64,000 bases of DNA from NCBI GenBank assembly GCA_964430475.1, contig CAYSEQ010000001.1:102663-166662 (forward strand), in the 5' to 3' direction. The DNA is from CAYSEQ01 sp964430475 (lineage in GTDB: Bacteria > Patescibacteriota > Microgenomatia > UBA8517). A program made the position numbers and the translations under genes. A model generated the notes under the pieces. That model was not told where the DNA came from. It searched no databases and saw nothing but the letters and a program-made list of their open reading frames with translations. How positions within the stretch are numbered: the first letter of the stretch is position 1; every line of letters starts with the position of its first letter. This document shows, in pieces, positions 8,204 through 16,866 of the stretch.

Positions 8204-8389
8204 GAAGCTAATTTTACAATAGAATTGTTTAAATTTTAACACTCAGTGTGAGATTAATACATTCTAGTTTATCTCCTTTTTTAGAATATTATCTTATGCT
8301 AACTTGCTAACACTAAATTTTAAATCTAACTTAAAGAATTAAAATAAAGACTAAAAACTGGGGATTGGACGTTTATGTATATACTTGCT

Positions 8390-9577
8390 TCACGAAATTT
8401 TTCTGAGGAATGCGGGTATTTCGAATTTCTCTCCAAAAATATCCTCTTCTTCAGGTATCTGGGTAGGTCTAGTTTCTTCTTTCTCTTTCTCTTCTTCTTC
8501 AATTTTATCTTCAGCTTCCTTCTTTTCTCCTTTGGGTTCCGGAGCTTCACTAACAACACCTTGAAAAGTTGGAGTATGAGAAAAGCTCGCAATTCTGGAG
8601 CGTGTTTCATCAAATCCTGTTGCAACGACGGTAATCCTTATTTGATCAGGCATGTCGTCTTTTATAACAGCACCAAAAATAATATTCGCATCTGCATCAG
8701 CTGCACTTGAAATTATTCTCGCAGCTTCGTCTACCTCGTACATAGTTAAATCTCTTCCACCAGCAATATTAAAAAGAACTCCTGTTGCACCCTCGATAGA
8801 CAAATCTAGCAGTGGAGAAGAAATTGCCGATCTTGCTGCCATTTGAGCTCTATTTTCGCCTACTCCTGTTCCTATGCCGAGAAGTGCTGTCCCGGCATCC
8901 TTCATTACTGTTTTTACATCCGCAAAATCTACATTAATAAGACCGGGAGTGGTGATTAACTCTGCTATCCCTAAAACAGCTTGTTCCAATACAGAATCCG
9001 CTACTTTAAAAGCATCTAAAAGTGTCATTTTCCTATCAACCACATCCATAAGTCTCTGATTTGGAATTACAATAAGGGTATCAACCGCTTCTTTCAACTT
9101 TTCTATACCCTCTTCGGCGACCACACTTCGTCTCGTACCTTCAAAGGCAAACGGTTTTGTAACTATTGCTACAGTAAGTGCTCCAGCCTCTTTTGCAATT
9201 TGAGCAATAATTGGAGAGGCACCAGTTCCAGTTCCTCCTCCCATACCCGCTGTGATAAAAACCATATCTGAATCTACTAAAAACTCTTTTATCTTTTCTC
9301 TTGATTCCTCAGCAGCCTGAGCACCGATTAACGGATCCCCGCCTGACCCCAAACCTTTTGTCAACTTCTCACCAATCTGAAGTTTAGCAGGAGCTTTATT
9401 TAGAAGGAGAACTTGAGTATCTGTATTTATAGAAATAAATTCTACACCCTTAATCTCTCCATTCTCTACCATAGAGCTTACAGCATTACCCCCACCACCT
9501 CCTACACCAACAACCTTTATTTTGGCAAGTCTCGCTGAATCTGGTTTAACAAGTGCCATACTTTCTATTTGCTCCAA
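8390..9577 (-). CDS. ftsZ: Cell division protein FtsZ
   Basis: A 395-residue tubulin-like GTPase that forms the division ring. The N-terminal GTP-binding domain has VGVGGGGGNAV, the tubulin signature GGGTGTG (about 110-117), KPFAFEGTRR and the T7 loop NVDFADVKTVM. A charged Glu/Lys-rich linker (about 340-375) leads to the C-terminal peptide EIPAFLRK, the usual docking site for FtsA. The protein is complete. It follows ftsA after a 99-bp gap that carries a promoter-like sequence, so it may be boosted separately from the upstream operon. Confidence 0.97.
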   Translation of the reverse strand: MEQIESMALVKPDSARLAKIKVVGVGGGGGNAVSSMVENGEIKGVEFISINTDTQVLLLNKAPAKLQIGEKLTKGLGSGGDPLIGAQAAEESREKIKEFLVDSDMVFITAGMGGGTGTGASPIIAQIAKEAGALTVAIVTKPFAFEGTRRSVVAEEGIEKLKEAVDTLIVIPNQRLMDVVDRKMTLLDAFKVADSVLEQAVLGIAELITTPGLINVDFADVKTVMKDAGTALLGIGTGVGENRAQMAARSAISSPLLDLSIEGATGVLFNIAGGRDLTMYEVDEAARIISSAADADANIIFGAVIKDDMPDQIRITVVATGFDETRSRIASFSHTPTFQGVVSEAPEPKGEKKEAEDKIEEEEKEKEETRPTQIPEEEDIFGEKFEIPAFLRKIS

Positions 9578-9603
9578 CTACACTAAACCATCACTAATAG
9601 TTA

Positions 9604-9631
9604 TTAATATTCAGGGCTCTACTTGTGACAA
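9604..9631 (-). promoter_or_regulatory. Probable ftsZ promoter
   Basis: On the minus strand TTGTCA (9626-9631, 5 of 6 consensus) is followed after 16 bp by TATTAA (9604-9609), 27 bp upstream of the ftsZ start. The -35 box lies in a small inverted repeat, CTTGT...ACAAG. This sits in the largest gap of the surrounding cluster. Confidence 0.5.
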
Positions 9632-9676
9632 AACAAGCATTACAAGTAATTACTTTCTTTTGTCTTTCAAATATAT

Positions 9677-10942
9677 TTAGGGCAGGAGATTTTTTACAAT
9701 ATCAATAAATTTATTAAATACTCCCTTTGCGGGCAGTTTAAATCGTTTTGAGAAAAATGTCAACGGTTCTTCAACATCTCTTGATACTCCATATAAAATC
9801 AAACCTATAGGTGTAGCAAAGGACGGATTCATAATATCATCAATTAACCCACCTACACCTTGAGGATATCCTACTCTTACAGGAAGAGATAACATTCTCT
9901 TGGCAGAATCAACTACGCCTATAGTCTCTGCCCCACCCCCTGTAAGGATTGCCCCTGCAGGAACCTGGTTTGCTAGACCCTCCCTTTCCAAAGATAGTCT
10001 AACCATAGTAAAAATTTCGTTAAGTCTGGGCCTTATTATTCCCTCACTTAGTGTCTTTTTTGAAACCTTTTTCGACTCATCAACGCCCAAAGAACCTAAA
10101 TCAAATTCATCGTCGGTATCTTTTTTCTTAAGTTTTTTTTGAGATTCTGACAATGCAAGTTTTATTTTCTCTGCTGTTTCTAGAGAAACCCTCAAACCTA
10201 TAGCTAAATCATTTGTCACATTTTTTGCTCCAATAGGTAAGACTCGCGAATATGTTAGTTCTCCTTCTGAGAAAACAGAAATGGTGGTCGTACCACCACC
10301 AATATCAATAAGTACACATCCGAGTTCTTTCTCCGTTTTAGTCAAGACAGCTTTTGAGGCGGCGAGGCCTGAAAAAACAAGTTCAATCGGGTTAATACCA
10401 ACTTCATTAACTAATTTTTTCAAATTTTTGACAGCGGCAGACGAAGAAGTAACAAGGTGTGTCTCAACTTCAAGTCTCACTCCACTCATTCCAATAGGAT
10501 CTTTAATTCCCCCTTCGCCGTCTACGGTAAACTCTCTAGGAAGAACATGGATTAACTCACGCGACGAAGGAAGTGAAATGGCAGACGCAGCCTCAACAAC
10601 TCTTTCTACATCTTCAACATTAATTTCTCCATTTGGTGAGGAGACCGCAACGACTCCATGAGAATTTTGGGAACTTACACTTGCTCCTCCAATAGCGATA
10701 AAAGCCTCATTGAGATTGTATCCTGCCATTCTTTCAGCTTGTTCTACGCTAGAAACCAACGCCTCAACAGCCTCTTCTATATCTACAATCTGTCCCTTTT
10801 TAATTCCACGAGATTCAACTGATGAAACACCAATAACATTAATCAAATTTTCAAGATTAGCCTCATCAGTCACCGCCTGAGCAATAATTGTTACAATTTT
10901 AGAAGAGCCAAGTTCTATTCCTGAAATTATTTTTCCTCTCAT
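9677..10942 (-). CDS. ftsA: Cell division protein FtsA
   Basis: A 421-residue actin-like ATPase that anchors FtsZ to the membrane. Actin-fold motifs: GIELGSSKIVTII at the start, the SHS2 insert in domain 1C, GCVLIDIGGGTTTISVF (phosphate 2, about 208-224), and LTGGGAETIGVV (adenosine motif). The C-terminus FNKFIDIVKNLLP is an amphipathic helix, as expected for the membrane-targeting sequence. It is 17 bp downstream of ftsQ and precedes ftsZ, the classic ftsQ-ftsA-ftsZ order. Confidence 0.95.
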   Translation of the reverse strand: MRGKIISGIELGSSKIVTIIAQAVTDEANLENLINVIGVSSVESRGIKKGQIVDIEEAVEALVSSVEQAERMAGYNLNEAFIAIGGASVSSQNSHGVVAVSSPNGEINVEDVERVVEAASAISLPSSRELIHVLPREFTVDGEGGIKDPIGMSGVRLEVETHLVTSSSAAVKNLKKLVNEVGINPIELVFSGLAASKAVLTKTEKELGCVLIDIGGGTTTISVFSEGELTYSRVLPIGAKNVTNDLAIGLRVSLETAEKIKLALSESQKKLKKKDTDDEFDLGSLGVDESKKVSKKTLSEGIIRPRLNEIFTMVRLSLEREGLANQVPAGAILTGGGAETIGVVDSAKRMLSLPVRVGYPQGVGGLIDDIMNPSFATPIGLILYGVSRDVEEPLTFFSKRFKLPAKGVFNKFIDIVKNLLP

Positions 10943-10959
10943 CTTTAATTTAAAAAATT

Positions 10960-11661
10960 TTATCCTGTCCTTAACACAGGGTTTTCAAATCTCAAATCAA
11001 TTTCGAGGTCTTTATAATCTTTAATTTTAAAGTCAAAATCTTCTTTATTCAACTGACTATAAATTAAGACGAACTTTCCCAACAAATAATCTAAATCACC
11101 CTCTAATGGGAATATTACCCTTGGGCCATCTTGGAGTTCAATAAGCAAAAAGTTTTCCTCCTTTGTTGACGAAAGTACCTGATACTGGCTTGAGAGTAAG
11201 GAAGTTATTTTCAAAGCAAAAAGAGTCTCCTCATCCACTTTGCCACCATAAGAAGGCACATTATCGACTATAGTAACAATATTGGGAAAATCCTGGGTTG
11301 ACTCCATTAGAACGAACCCTTCGTTAGAAATAAAATAAGTCTTATTGGAAAACCTAGACTTCAATGTAAATTTGGGTCTCCTCTCAGAAACATTCACATT
11401 AAGCCTGTTGGGAAGCTGAAAGTGCAAACTGAAATCTTTGACTAATGTGTCGTTTTTTAAAAGTCTAACTATCTCACTTCTGGCTTTGCTTAAACTTTTT
11501 CCTCTCAAAATTTTTAACTTTTCTTCCAAGAATTGACTGCAGGGTTCATCTTGATTCTTACAGACTATTTCATCAACCAAGATGTAATGTGGAAGAACAA
11601 AAAGGGAAGCGAGTAAAAATATAATTGCTAAAAATACTGTGAAAAATTTTATCCTATTCAT
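10960..11661 (-). CDS. ftsQ: Cell division protein FtsQ/DivIB
   Basis: A 233-residue bitopic membrane protein of the divisome. A single N-terminal transmembrane helix (about 7-27) is followed by a POTRA-type region in which KILRGKSLSKARSEIVRLL and PNRLNVNVSERRPKFTL match the FtsQ pattern, and then the beta domain. Two Cys just outside the membrane (VCKNQDEPC) could form a disulfide. The start overlaps the murG stop by 4 bp (ATGA), and ftsA follows. Sequence similarity in this family is low, so the call relies on topology, POTRA pattern and position. Confidence 0.85.
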   Translation of the reverse strand: MNRIKFFTVFLAIIFLLASLFVLPHYILVDEIVCKNQDEPCSQFLEEKLKILRGKSLSKARSEIVRLLKNDTLVKDFSLHFQLPNRLNVNVSERRPKFTLKSRFSNKTYFISNEGFVLMESTQDFPNIVTIVDNVPSYGGKVDEETLFALKITSLLSSQYQVLSSTKEENFLLIELQDGPRVIFPLEGDLDYLLGKFVLIYSQLNKEDFDFKIKDYKDLEIDLRFENPVLRTG

Positions 11662-12770
11662 TTTATAAGATTTTCTATTTCTAGAACTAACTTCTCACGC
11701 GCTTTGATATCAGGATTACGATTTTTCTTCAATCCTTTTGCAATTTTCTTCCAATTATTTTTTAAAAAAATTACTTCAGAAATCAGACTCTTAGGAGTTA
11801 ATTCATCTTGATGTATTATTCTTGATCCAGCGTATCTTTTCGCGAAGGATGCATTTTTTTCTTGTTCTTGAAGATATGAAAAGGGTATTGGGACTAATAT
11901 AGATGGTTTGAACGAAGCAACAATCTTAGAAACGGTATTAGCTCCAGCCCTTGAAATAACAATGGAGGCTGAATTAAAAATTTTTGCGTATTTATCAGGG
12001 CTTACTGTACCAAAAACCCAATATCTTCTTTTTAACTTCTTATCCAAGCTCTCTTTTATCTTTTTAAACTTTTCTTCCTCTTTTAGGCCTGTCAAATGAA
12101 TTACCTTACCTATTGACAACAACCTTTCTAGGCTTTTCTCAACAACTTCATTTAAAAAAAGACTTCCTGACTGGCCTCCTGTAACCAAAATTAGTGGTTC
12201 TTTAGGAATATTTTTAAGTATTTTAGGCTTAAAAATAGTGTAGTCAATTGGATTACCAGTTAAAACTGTCTTTCCTCTGGGAAAGTATTTCTTACTTGAA
12301 ATTCTTGAGATGGCAACTTTCTTTGCAAAAATTGCTCCGAAACGATTTGCTATTCCCGCAACAGACACTTGTTCGTGAATTAAAATCGGAATTCTTAAAA
12401 AAAATCCCGCGATAACCACAGGAATTGAACTAGAACCACCAAAAGAAACAATAATATGAGGTTTTATTTTTAAAAGAAGAAAAAAAGCCTGCAGTAAACC
12501 TACTGGAATTTTCAAAAGTGACGGTATTGTCCAGAGCGTAAAAGTTCTCTGAAGACGACCAGAAATTAAGCCATATGTTTTAATACCATATTTAGGAAAA
12601 TAAAGAATTGGCAAAGTTGGAATATTTTCTCCTTCAATAGAGCTTTTAAATCCTATCCAGTAAAAATCCCAATTCTTTTTTCTCTTTCTTGCTTCTTTAA
12701 ATACTTCAAAGGCTGTTGAAGCTGCGTGACCTCCAGTTAAAACAATTTTTTTATTTCTAAGGTTAGACAT
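11658..12770 (-). CDS. murG: MurG, lipid II-forming GlcNAc transferase
   Basis: A 370-residue GT28 enzyme that transfers GlcNAc from UDP-GlcNAc to lipid I on the cytoplasmic membrane face. Features: N-terminal GGHAAS (family GGTGGH), HEQVSVAGIANR (family HEQNAxPGxxNR), LVTGGQSGSLFLNEVV (family GGSQGA), SRAGANTVSKIVASFKPSILVPIP (family SRAGAxTxxEl) and QEQEKNASF. The second Gly of the first loop is replaced (GHAAS), a modest departure. It overlaps ftsW by 8 bp and ftsQ by 4 bp. Confidence 0.93.
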   Translation of the reverse strand: MSNLRNKKIVLTGGHAASTAFEVFKEARKRKKNWDFYWIGFKSSIEGENIPTLPILYFPKYGIKTYGLISGRLQRTFTLWTIPSLLKIPVGLLQAFFLLLKIKPHIIVSFGGSSSIPVVIAGFFLRIPILIHEQVSVAGIANRFGAIFAKKVAISRISSKKYFPRGKTVLTGNPIDYTIFKPKILKNIPKEPLILVTGGQSGSLFLNEVVEKSLERLLSIGKVIHLTGLKEEEKFKKIKESLDKKLKRRYWVFGTVSPDKYAKIFNSASIVISRAGANTVSKIVASFKPSILVPIPFSYLQEQEKNASFAKRYAGSRIIHQDELTPKSLISEVIFLKNNWKKIAKGLKKNRNPDIKAREKLVLEIENLIK

Positions 12771-13866
12771 TTTTAGAGTATCTATCGATACTTAAAAGTA
12801 TTCCACAACCAAGCATTAAAGTAATGAGAGATGAACCTCCGTAAGAAATAAAAGGCAGTGGGACTCCTGTTAGAGGAACAAGTGCAACCATTGAACCTAA
12901 ATTTAATATAGTCTGAAGTCCTAAGGCTGAAACGATACCCGCTGATAAAACTTTTGAAAATTGGTCTCTGGAATTTTTTACTACATCAACACATATAAGT
13001 ATAAAATAAAGGTATAAACAAATAAGGACGATAGAACCAATAAACCCGGTTTCTTCCGCAACAATCGCAAAAATAGAATCTGTAGCAGTTTCTGGCAAAA
13101 AAAGATGTTTCTGTCTTGATTGACCAAGGCCAACCCCTAAAAAACCTCCTGATCCCAAGGCTAGTAGTATTTGTCTTATATGATAGGAACCTCCTAAGGG
13201 ATTTTTTATGGTTTCAACAAAACCTAAAAGTCGATCCCTTCTATACGGTGAAATCAAAATTAAGATGATACTTAAAAATGTCCCTAGTATAAGACTAAAG
13301 GTAATCAACTTCTTACTCACTCCAGCAATAAACAATTGAATTAGACTCATTCCCACTATCAAAATGGTAGTACCTAAATCCGGTTGAAGCATTATCAAGA
13401 ATGCCGAGATGACAATCGGTGGAAAGAATGCATATATTTTTTTCTTTTTATAACTAATTTTGGCCAAGAAACTTGCAAGTGAAATTTTAAGGAATTCAGA
13501 TGGCTGAATCGAAAAATCCCCAAGAAAAATCCAACGTTTTGCACCCAATAACTCTTTACCTAAACCCGGAAGAAGCACCAACACAAGAGTCACCAAAGAA
13601 AGGAAAAAAAGAGGAACCGCAATTTTTTCCCAAAATAAATAGTGTACCTTGGAAAATACGAAAAGAAGAATGATTCCTATAAAGGCCCATAAAACTTGTT
13701 GTTTGACAAAATAAAACTTATCGGAAAACTGCCTTTGTGCAAGGGGAGCTGAAACATCAGCAATCGCAACCAGTCCTAAAACTGTTAAAAGGATTAAGAC
13801 AATTAAAATCCTATTTCCAATTAAGTTATTTTTATATTTAAATTTTTTAAATAATTGGCGTTGCAC
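12763..13866 (-). CDS. ftsW: SEDS protein FtsW
   Basis: A 367-residue SEDS peptidoglycan polymerase with about ten transmembrane segments, acting with the FtsI PBP at the septum. Motifs: IQPSEFLKISLA, QPDLGTTIL, GGSYHIRQILLALGSGGFLGVGLGQSRQK split around the central loop, LPETATDSIFAIVAEETGFIG and GVPLPFISYGGSSL. Position between mraY and murG supports FtsW rather than RodA. It starts 3 bp after the mraY stop. Confidence 0.93.
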   Translation of the reverse strand: MQRQLFKKFKYKNNLIGNRILIVLILLTVLGLVAIADVSAPLAQRQFSDKFYFVKQQVLWAFIGIILLFVFSKVHYLFWEKIAVPLFFLSLVTLVLVLLPGLGKELLGAKRWIFLGDFSIQPSEFLKISLASFLAKISYKKKKIYAFFPPIVISAFLIMLQPDLGTTILIVGMSLIQLFIAGVSKKLITFSLILGTFLSIILILISPYRRDRLLGFVETIKNPLGGSYHIRQILLALGSGGFLGVGLGQSRQKHLFLPETATDSIFAIVAEETGFIGSIVLICLYLYFILICVDVVKNSRDQFSKVLSAGIVSALGLQTILNLGSMVALVPLTGVPLPFISYGGSSLITLMLGCGILLSIDRYSKNV

Positions 13867-13869
13867 CTT

Positions 13870-14925
13870 TTAGATTACACTAAGCCACAAACCAAATATG
13901 GCAAGCATTAAACCAGCAAGCCAGGCTCGTGTAACAATTTTAGGTTCCTCCCACCCTTTAGCAAGAAACGCATGATGAATAGGGGCTAGTGGAAAAATAG
14001 GGCGCTTAAGAATCCTCCATCCAAAAATTTGAATTGCTGAACTCACAAGTTCTATAACAAATAATCCGGCTATTACAAAAAGTGCAATCACGCTCCCAGT
14101 CAACAGACCAATCACAGCAAGCATTGCACCAAATGAAAGCGCACCCGCATCACCTAAAAAAATCCTTGCAGGCCATACATTAAAGTAAAGAAATGAAATC
14201 AAGGATCCTAACCAAAGAGTTATAAAAAGGGAAAGTGGGGTATCTAAATTTGACCAGGCAATTGCAGCAAAAGCAAATAAACAAATAACTAATAATCCTG
14301 TAGCCAGTCCGTCCAGACCATCGGTAATATTAAACGCATTGCTAAAAAGGACAATAATGAACGAAGATATTGGAATATACCAAAAACCAAAATCTATAGT
14401 TTTATTAAAAAATGGGATATGAATTATATCAATACCCAACTTTTTATAAAGAGTTACACCTATAACAATTGCAATAATCCATTCGAGTATAAACTTTTGT
14501 CTTCTCCCCAAACCAAACCATTGACCTAAATTACCTTTGGTTGGTTTACCAAAAATTTTTAAAAGGTCATCAGAAAGACCTAAAAGTCCGAAAGATAAGA
14601 ATGTAAAAAAAATTACGAAAAGTTCTGATTTAAAATCATATGAACTTCTTATGTAAACGCCCATTCTTGCAGCAAACGGAAAAAGAAATGCAAAAGATAG
14701 TGACACAAAGCAAATTATCAAAATTCCACCTCCAACTGGCGTTCCCGCCTTAACATCGTGTAACTTGTCAAAAAGGGGTACCTTTCCTTTCTTGGGCGCT
14801 TCTTTTTTTCTAACTAATCTTAGTTTGTAAAGAATATCAATAAATGGGATGATTAAGAGGCTACTTATTATAAAAGAAAATATTATTAAACCCAAAGCTA
14901 AGGGCAGTATATTTGGCGAACTCAT
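13870..14925 (-). CDS. mraY: MraY, lipid I synthase
   Basis: A 351-residue polytopic enzyme that joins UDP-MurNAc-pentapeptide to undecaprenyl phosphate. Motifs: GTPVGGGILI, the catalytic-region LLGLSDDLLK, SNAFNITDGLDGLATG, YFNVWPARIFLGDAGALSFGA, and the loop APIHHAFLAKGWEEPKIVTRAW. About ten transmembrane segments. It follows the three-domain winged-helix gene by 67 bp and begins the downstream half of the dcw cluster (mraY-ftsW-murG-ftsQ-ftsA-ftsZ). Confidence 0.96.
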   Translation of the reverse strand: MSSPNILPLALGLIIFSFIISSLLIIPFIDILYKLRLVRKKEAPKKGKVPLFDKLHDVKAGTPVGGGILIICFVSLSFAFLFPFAARMGVYIRSSYDFKSELFVIFFTFLSFGLLGLSDDLLKIFGKPTKGNLGQWFGLGRRQKFILEWIIAIVIGVTLYKKLGIDIIHIPFFNKTIDFGFWYIPISSFIIVLFSNAFNITDGLDGLATGLLVICLFAFAAIAWSNLDTPLSLFITLWLGSLISFLYFNVWPARIFLGDAGALSFGAMLAVIGLLTGSVIALFVIAGLFVIELVSSAIQIFGWRILKRPIFPLAPIHHAFLAKGWEEPKIVTRAWLAGLMLAIFGLWLSVI

Positions 14926-14992
14926 AAAAATCTCTCAAACATTAAAACTTATATTAGCAAAAGTATTATAACAAAATATTTATAATAAAACT

Positions 14993-15793
14993 TTAATGAT
15001 TTTTCAGCAAATAATTTCCCCGCTCTAAAATAATCTTAAACCCCTTTTTCCTTAAATTACTCATATGTGTCCTGACTGCGGAGTAAGAAGCATAACCCGC
15101 CCATATAAGATTTTTGATATCATGGATATTCAAAGATTTTTCTTCTCCAAAAAGTTCCAAGATTCGCCTTTCGGTCGGAGTAAGGTGAATATCATCTTCA
15201 GGCAAAAAAACATATCCCAAGCCTCTTCTATTAACTATAATCTTTGGATTTTCAGGATCCTCTTCAATCTTTCTCCTTATATAATGTATCGTGACTCTAA
15301 CCTTGCTATCAACATTTTCAGAATCGCCCCAAACTTTTCCTAATTCTCTTACTGCTACCATACCTCCTTTTTTTTGTACAAGTAACATCAAAACTTGAAA
15401 CTCTCTTGGGCTTAATTCTACCCTACCTTTTATTGGAAGTTCTATTGATCTATCTTGCTCGCGTATTGAAATCTCCCCAAATTTCCAAGTTACTTCTGGT
15501 TGTGAATTTCTCTCCTTAAGACAATAACCAGTACCCCTGATATTTAAAATCTTTAAGCCTTTTCTTCGTATTTTATGAATAATAAACCTAACATTTGAAT
15601 AACTTCCAAATTTTTCTTCAAGATCAGCGTATGGAACAATTCCTTCTGCATTTTCAAGCATTTCTAAAAGTTGTGACTCTCTAGGAGTTAAATGAGGGGT
15701 TCCCTCACTTTCATTTAGGTTCTTACCAAAATTTTCCTTAAATTTTTCTGAAGGAAGATCTCCTTGTTGAGACTCGAATTCAGGAATTGCCAT
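14993..15793 (-). CDS. Protein with three OmpR/PhoB-type winged-helix domains
   Basis: A 266-residue predicted DNA-binding protein without a receiver or kinase domain. I read three repeats of the OmpR/PhoB C-terminal (trans_reg_C) winged helix: about 34-92 (LTPRESQLLEML ... GTGYCL), about 100-200 (a four-strand N-terminal sheet, then LSPREFQVLMLL, KVRVTIHYIRRKI and RRGLGYVF), and about 203-263 (LTPTERRILELF ... MSNLRKKGF, GNYLL). The middle copy is the complete one; the outer two lack the leading sheet. Each keeps the recognition-helix/wing pattern (xxIRRKxxxxx..RGxGY). It sits between the FemAB gene and mraY, so control of cell-wall genes is plausible but unproven. Confidence 0.8.
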   Translation of the reverse strand: MAIPEFESQQGDLPSEKFKENFGKNLNESEGTPHLTPRESQLLEMLENAEGIVPYADLEEKFGSYSNVRFIIHKIRRKGLKILNIRGTGYCLKERNSQPEVTWKFGEISIREQDRSIELPIKGRVELSPREFQVLMLLVQKKGGMVAVRELGKVWGDSENVDSKVRVTIHYIRRKIEEDPENPKIIVNRRGLGYVFLPEDDIHLTPTERRILELFGEEKSLNIHDIKNLIWAGYASYSAVRTHMSNLRKKGFKIILERGNYLLKNH

Positions 15794-15825
15794 TTGCGCC
15801 TATAATATAATATAAAATTAAATTT

Positions 15826-16848
15826 TTAAAGTCCCCGATAAATTCTTCTTGCTGTTTCAAAAATAAAAGTCGCCCAATATAAGGGACTTATGATAAGATC
15901 GTGAGCGTGAAGCCAATCTACTCTTTGACCACCAAAACCTTTTTTAAAAACACTCACCCCAAAAAATCTGTGTTTGGGATTGTCGTTGGGTGCAATCCCC
16001 CAGAAATCATAATAATGAATACCTTTACTTTTTAGATATTTAATAATTTGCCATTGTGTAAAATACGAAGCATTGGTGTTTCTTGCACTATCAGAAGAAG
16101 CACTGTGGTGGTAGAAAGCCTTTTCGCCATAAAAAATTATTAATGCGGAAACTAACTGTTCACCATTTCTTTCGCATATAAAAAGTTTAGCCTGATCTTC
16201 CTTCCCAAACACTTCCAACTGTGCCTTAAAAAGTTCTTCCGAAAATCCCACAAATCTATGCCTTCTGATAGTTTCTTCCTGTAATCTATAAAGAACTTTA
16301 GCATCGTCTGGATTATCCGAAATCTTAATCGTATAACCTTCAGTAAGACTTTTCTTTATCAAATATCGAGTCGTTTTTCGCATTCCTTTTAGTATCTCCT
16401 CCTCACTTTCTCCAATATCCAAAACAAGGGTATGTTCTCCATGAAGATGCATGGGTGCAGAAATAAAACCAAGCTTTCTTAGTCTATTTTTTAATTGCTC
16501 AGAATCTGCAACATCCGGTCTTATCCTAACAAACCAAACCCTATAATCCTGGGCAATCTTTTTAATCGAATTTACAACAAACTTGTAAAGATTTTCATTC
16601 TCATAATCAATTACAGGTCCACCGGGAATCAAAAAATGTGGTCCTCTCTTAGCTGGCTGATGAATAAGCAGAAATAGTCCGACTAAACGGTTTTTTTCGT
16701 AAACACCCATTCTTTTTATTTTTAAACCAACCCGTTTGTTTACTTCGCCCCAGTTCCAAGATTGAAGAAAAGTTCCAGGTTTTCTAGGAAGTAAAAATCC
16801 CTCCCATTCTCTCTTATCAGTAATTTCCTTAATTTCGTAATTTGGCAT
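15826..16848 (-). CDS. FemAB/FemX-family peptidoglycan aminoacyltransferase
   Basis: A 340-residue protein with the double-GNAT fold of the Fem family, which uses aminoacyl-tRNA to extend the side chain of lipid II. Visible: PGTFLQSWNWGEVNKRVG at about 24-41 (family FLQSxxWGxxK), HTLVLDIGESEEEILKGMRKTTRYLIKK (family DLxxxEEELlxxmkkkTRxxIRKA), and in the second domain LVSALIIFYGEKAFYHHSASS, YFTQWQIIKYLKSKGIHYYDFWGI and FGVSVFKKGFGG. A coiled-coil hairpin insert, as in FemA, is not obvious, so it is closer to FemX or to the short Fem-like proteins. Its place between the PLP aminotransferase and mraY supports a cell-wall role. The amino acid used is unknown. Confidence 0.85.
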   Translation of the reverse strand: MPNYEIKEITDKREWEGFLLPRKPGTFLQSWNWGEVNKRVGLKIKRMGVYEKNRLVGLFLLIHQPAKRGPHFLIPGGPVIDYENENLYKFVVNSIKKIAQDYRVWFVRIRPDVADSEQLKNRLRKLGFISAPMHLHGEHTLVLDIGESEEEILKGMRKTTRYLIKKSLTEGYTIKISDNPDDAKVLYRLQEETIRRHRFVGFSEELFKAQLEVFGKEDQAKLFICERNGEQLVSALIIFYGEKAFYHHSASSDSARNTNASYFTQWQIIKYLKSKGIHYYDFWGIAPNDNPKHRFFGVSVFKKGFGGQRVDWLHAHDLIISPLYWATFIFETARRIYRGL

Positions 16849-16866
16849 TAATATATAACAATTATT

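Noticed and set aside
8375..8710. Plus-strand open frame of 111 residues opposite ftsZ
   Set aside because: Runs antisense to the conserved C-terminal half of ftsZ, is Phe/Leu-rich with no motif, and matches the expected shadow of the Glu/Lys-rich linker.
10281..10661. Plus-strand open frame of 126 residues opposite ftsA
   Set aside because: Antisense to a conserved part of ftsA; composition is that of a mirror frame, with no domain or ribosome-binding site.
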